This document shows, one piece after another, positions 61,087 through 64,000 of a DNA stretch of 64,000 bases (the first letter of the stretch is position 1; the number at the start of each line of letters is the position of its first letter). The stretch is from Leptospira sp. 96542 (lineage in GTDB: Bacteria > Spirochaetota > Leptospiria > Leptospirales > Leptospiraceae), in assembly GCA_029310945.1 (NCBI GenBank), contig JARJFC010000011.1, positions 1-64,000 of the forward strand, in the 5' to 3' direction. The notes below the pieces were generated by a model, which saw only the letters and a program-made list of their open reading frames with translations, was not told the DNA's origin and made no database searches. The position numbers were made by a program, and so were the translations under genes.

Positions 61087-61721
61087 TTAGGCTTTTTTCT
61101 GAGAAGGGATTGGAAATAAAAAATCCCTTCTTCGATGGGGTTTTCTGATCCTTTGCGTTTACGGAGTAACCCTGTCATATCTAAAACAATGACCCCATAC
61201 ATCCAACTCCACATCATACGGGCAATGGCGGGGTATTCTTTTTTAGGGTAGGGGATCTCACCGCTCTCAAAACCACGACGGATGGTCTCTAAAAAAAAAC
61301 GATAACTTTTGGGAAGTTGTGGAAACGCCTTTCTGTGCACGCCGCCATAATCGGTCACAAACATGACCTTGTGTAGTTCGCGGTTGGTACTTGCGAAGGA
61401 AAAATAAGCGCGGGCGATGGCGGCCAATTGTTCAAAGGTAGATTTTTGTAAAATGCCTTCGGTGGCTTTTTTTAGCATAGACAGAAGTTCGTTTTCACCT
61501 TCACGGATTAGATCCTGGATCAGATCAATCTGGCTTTCATAATAAGAATAAGGACTTGCCACACTGCAACCCAAACGGTTGGCAATTTTGCGCATAGACA
61601 AACCTTCGAGACCTTCCTCTTTTAAAATGAGAAGGGAAGTGTTTCTGATTTCTTCTCTGGAGAGGGAATTGCGAAGCCGTCTTTGTTTGGTGGGAGTTGC
61701 CAAATTTGTTACCAAATCCAT
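61083..61721 (-). CDS. TetR family regulator, end of porin operon
   Basis: 212 residues from the ATG at 61721; a start at 61751 adds ten residues but lacks a ribosome site, and the GGGAGG near 61721 is very close, so the start is uncertain. HTH region GLEGLSMRKIANRLGCSVASPYSYY. The C-terminal helical domain (VTDYGGVHRKAFPQLPKSY, then MMWSWMYGVIVLDMTGLL) matches the WHG-like TetR class. It follows the porin gene on the same strand and may control the transporter-porin operon. Confidence 0.88.
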   Translation of the reverse strand: MDLVTNLATPTKQRRLRNSLSREEIRNTSLLILKEEGLEGLSMRKIANRLGCSVASPYSYYESQIDLIQDLIREGENELLSMLKKATEGILQKSTFEQLAAIARAYFSFASTNRELHKVMFVTDYGGVHRKAFPQLPKSYRFFLETIRRGFESGEIPYPKKEYPAIARMMWSWMYGVIVLDMTGLLRKRKGSENPIEEGIFYFQSLLRKKPN

Positions 61722-61769
61722 TCCTCCCACCCAGATTACAGGGAGATGCATAAAAATCGAACGTTTTTC

Positions 61770-63605
61770 TCAAAAAGAAGCGTTGATTTGAACGTAGGCC
61801 ATCCCTGCCTGTTTTGCCAATTGGTTTTTGCCGAGTAAGGCATTTTGGTTCCATACAAATTGGTTGGAACCAGAATCAAAAACGAGGAGGGTATTCCTAT
61901 AGTTTTTGACGGCCTCACCAGCAGAGAGATACCCCACTCCAAGCCATAAAGAAAGATTGTCATAAAAATGACCCATCCAAGTGAGATCCACTTCGTTATA
62001 GATTCGTTTGCCGAGTGAATATGGTTGCGTATAGCCATTGTTACTGTAGTTTTCGGTGCTGCCTTTGTCAGCTGATACTGGCGAAGAATTTTCGACTCCA
62101 ATGGTATTTGTGGAATTAGCGGCACCGCTTATGGCATACCAAGCATCTTGTTTTTCGGCTTTATCATTTTGGAAGTAAGTGATTTGAAACTCACCCCATG
62201 AATTTGATTTGTAAGTCAGACTCACCGATTTTGACAAAAGGTTTTGGGCATTGATATTTTCTGAAATGCCTGCAACGGAATTGAAATAGGGAATGACTCC
62301 AAACCTTGGGTTGGCAAGGGTTTGGAAGGTGGAAACACTCCCATCGGCTCTGTTTTTATCGCCAGATGCATACAAAACTTGGACACCGAGCCTCAGTTTA
62401 TGAAAAAAACTGTAGCCTGTTTGGAAAACATGCATTTGCCCTACATATCTTTGTCTTTCTGTCACAAAGTCATCGTAAGGTGGTTCAAAGTATCTGCTTT
62501 GGTAGTATTCATTGATTCTGATTCCACTTGTGCCTGATTGGAAGGCCGATTCCCATGTGAAATCAAATTGTTTTCCGTCTGGCAAAAAATTTGATTTGGT
62601 GCGGTTTGTGATCCGAAAGCCCGTGGTGATTAAATTTTGATTTTGTCTGCTCCGAGTGGTGGCAAGTGGGTCGTCAATCGAGTCATTTGGTAAACCTGAA
62701 ATGGGATTCGTTGTATTTTTTTTCCATTTTCGGAGGATACCCAAACTGTAAAGATCTACCGTTACCCAATTGGGAATGGTGAAACTATTATAAGTGCCAA
62801 GCAGGGTGGTGTCTGTTGCCGTTGAAGCTGAGTTGAGTTTGGGATCGTTCGCTGACACCACACCATTGGTTCCACTCTGTGTCCAAACAGGTCGAGAAAA
62901 AAGAAAATGGATTTTGTAGTTTTCGCCACCAAACATAAGTCTTGCGCCGTCATAAGACAAACCATTGATGGTCCAGTTGCCTCCACCAATCATCCTTTGG
63001 TCTCCATAGGCCCAAATTTGGCGTCCAATTTGTATCTTCGCACCGAGTGGAAGTTTGTTTATAATAAAAAAGGCTTCTCGGATTCCTGTTTGGTTGAGAG
63101 AAACAGAATTGGTTTGGTTTCTGACATACAAATCAGGAGTATTATTAAAAAAATTTGCCCGTAAGTCGCCTGTATTCGCAGGTGTCCCCCCACCCCAAAC
63201 CCTTGCATCTTGCAAACTGATTTTGGCTTGGACATAGGGATTTGGATCGAATAAGAGATAGATCGTACTTGTTTGGATGGTTCTGTCCACATAAGCTTTG
63301 TCTGAGGCATTAAAATCCAAATTGTATCGGAATTCTTGCCGTGGTCGCAAATACAATCCAAACCGCAAAACATCGTTTAACCAAAATTCAGGATTTGTTG
63401 CCGATTTTTTTGCAAGTTCTGGCTCCACAAACATATGCCGGTTGAATTCGGGATCTAGTCCCTTTTCTTTCATGGGTGAAATGTATTTGGTTACTTCCTT
63501 TGCGTTTGGATCTTTTTCTTGCGCAAATAAAGAGGGGAAAAAGATTAAAATCAAAGAAATAACAAAAGCGGTAGGATAAAACGATTTCTGTTTATTTGGG
63601 TTCAT
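61770..63605 (-). CDS. Outer-membrane porin, alginate-export family
   Basis: 611 residues. Signal peptide AFVISLILIFFPSLFA. The mature chain is a long run of amphipathic beta strands with LRFGLYLRPRQEFRYN, VQAKISLQDARVWGG and GAKIQIGRQIWAYGDQRMIGG, the alginate_exp domain landmarks. Ends in F (VQINASF), as outer-membrane barrels do. It starts nine bases after the transporter gene with a GAGGTG site. Despite the family name, the natural substrate is unknown. Confidence 0.88.
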   Translation of the reverse strand: MNPNKQKSFYPTAFVISLILIFFPSLFAQEKDPNAKEVTKYISPMKEKGLDPEFNRHMFVEPELAKKSATNPEFWLNDVLRFGLYLRPRQEFRYNLDFNASDKAYVDRTIQTSTIYLLFDPNPYVQAKISLQDARVWGGGTPANTGDLRANFFNNTPDLYVRNQTNSVSLNQTGIREAFFIINKLPLGAKIQIGRQIWAYGDQRMIGGGNWTINGLSYDGARLMFGGENYKIHFLFSRPVWTQSGTNGVVSANDPKLNSASTATDTTLLGTYNSFTIPNWVTVDLYSLGILRKWKKNTTNPISGLPNDSIDDPLATTRSRQNQNLITTGFRITNRTKSNFLPDGKQFDFTWESAFQSGTSGIRINEYYQSRYFEPPYDDFVTERQRYVGQMHVFQTGYSFFHKLRLGVQVLYASGDKNRADGSVSTFQTLANPRFGVIPYFNSVAGISENINAQNLLSKSVSLTYKSNSWGEFQITYFQNDKAEKQDAWYAISGAANSTNTIGVENSSPVSADKGSTENYSNNGYTQPYSLGKRIYNEVDLTWMGHFYDNLSLWLGVGYLSAGEAVKNYRNTLLVFDSGSNQFVWNQNALLGKNQLAKQAGMAYVQINASF

Positions 63606-63614
63606 TGTTTCACC

Positions 63615-64000
63615 TCATTGGATTCCAAAAATCAATTTGAGAGTATAAAAATACAAAGGAATTCCTACTATGATGTTGATTGGGAAAACGATAGAAAGTG
63701 CAACCGTTAAATATATGCTAGGTGTCGCTTCGGGAATTGTATCTTTGAGTGCTGCGGGAACTGCAATGTAGGATGCAGAAGCACAGAGTACGATAAACAT
63801 AAGTGCATCCCCAATTGGCATTCGAATGATTTTTATGATTAAGATGGCGATGGCTACGTTTATGATCATGATAAGGAGGGAAGATCCCAAAAGAAAAAAA
63901 CCTACTTTCCTTAGGTCTCTCATTTGTTTGGCGGCATCTATCCCTTTGTCCAAAAGAAAGAACGTGAGTAATCCTTTAAATATATCCTCAGTGAATGGTT
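63615..64000 (-). CDS. SbtA-like sodium/bicarbonate transporter (partial)
   Basis: The frame stays open to the right edge; about 127 C-terminal residues are visible. It reads FKGLLTFFLLDKGIDAA, then MPIGDALMFIVLCASASYIA, VPAALKDTIPEATPSIYL and FPINIIVGIPLYFYTL. This is the C-terminal half of the DUF897/SbtA sodium-dependent bicarbonate transporter family, with four membrane helices here. It is followed nine bases later by the porin gene, so bicarbonate or another small anion may be the shared cargo. Confidence 0.85.
   Translation of the reverse strand, partial: PFTEDIFKGLLTFFLLDKGIDAAKQMRDLRKVGFFLLGSSLLIMIINVAIAILIIKIIRMPIGDALMFIVLCASASYIAVPAALKDTIPEATPSIYLTVALSIVFPINIIVGIPLYFYTLKLIFGIQ

Noticed and set aside
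1..64000. CRISPR array, prophage or plasmid origin.
   Set aside because: No regularly spaced short repeats, no phage structural or integrase genes, and no replication genes were seen.

Overview
The window looks like chromosome of a spirochaete of the genus Leptospira, most likely a free-living (saprophytic) species. The DNA is AT-rich. It carries typical leptospiral families: DUF1566 proteins, a 7TM-DISM/SpoIIE phosphatase, a second membrane SpoIIE phosphatase, adenylate cyclase and slr1658/slr1659-type regulators, lipoproteins with loose lipoboxes, an alginate-export porin, and a small protein clearly derived from a FlaB flagellin core. Both edges cut genes.

Layout. 1-13 kb is accessory: a truncated NACHT NTPase with a nuclease-like N-terminus, two TetR modules with visible palindromic operators, an AraC/aldo-keto reductase pair, two dead genes, a three-gene unknown operon that includes the flagellin-like protein, and an IS91-type transposase remnant. 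13-29 kb is housekeeping: mreB, ppx/gppA, the DISM phosphatase, an MFS carrier, pepA-bcp, a K+/H+-type antiporter, an amino acid permease, sppA, surE and a TPR protein, then tRNA-Pro, tRNA-Arg and tRNA-His. 29.3-39 kb is an island next to tRNA-His. Two 291-bp direct repeats (2 mismatches) bracket about 8 kb holding an MFS carrier, amidohydrolase, FAD monooxygenase, two alpha/beta hydrolases, a TetR regulator and a DUF2147 protein. Three copies of one palindrome tie these genes into a single TetR regulon. The repeats belong to a structured hairpin family whose stems covary. 38-48 kb continues with immunity-like genes, a higher-GC serine hydrolase, a nitroreductase/TetR pair, an AlkD-like protein and oxidoreductases.

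48-64 kb holds an ankyrin protein, a TetR-controlled membrane pair, and a signalling block in which a cyclase, a SpoIIE phosphatase and anti-sigma/STAS-like proteins surround a GNAT acyltransferase fused to a cyclic-nucleotide-binding domain. Next comes a cobalamin riboswitch that leads into two lipoproteins of unknown function. The window ends with a PlsC-like acyltransferase and a probable bicarbonate transporter-porin-TetR operon.

The most promising leads are the B12-riboswitch lipoproteins, the covarying repeat family with its 8-kb island, the new TetR regulon with operators over start codons, the cAMP/acyltransferase block, and the nuclease-NACHT protein. All calls come from reading the sequence; no database search was run.
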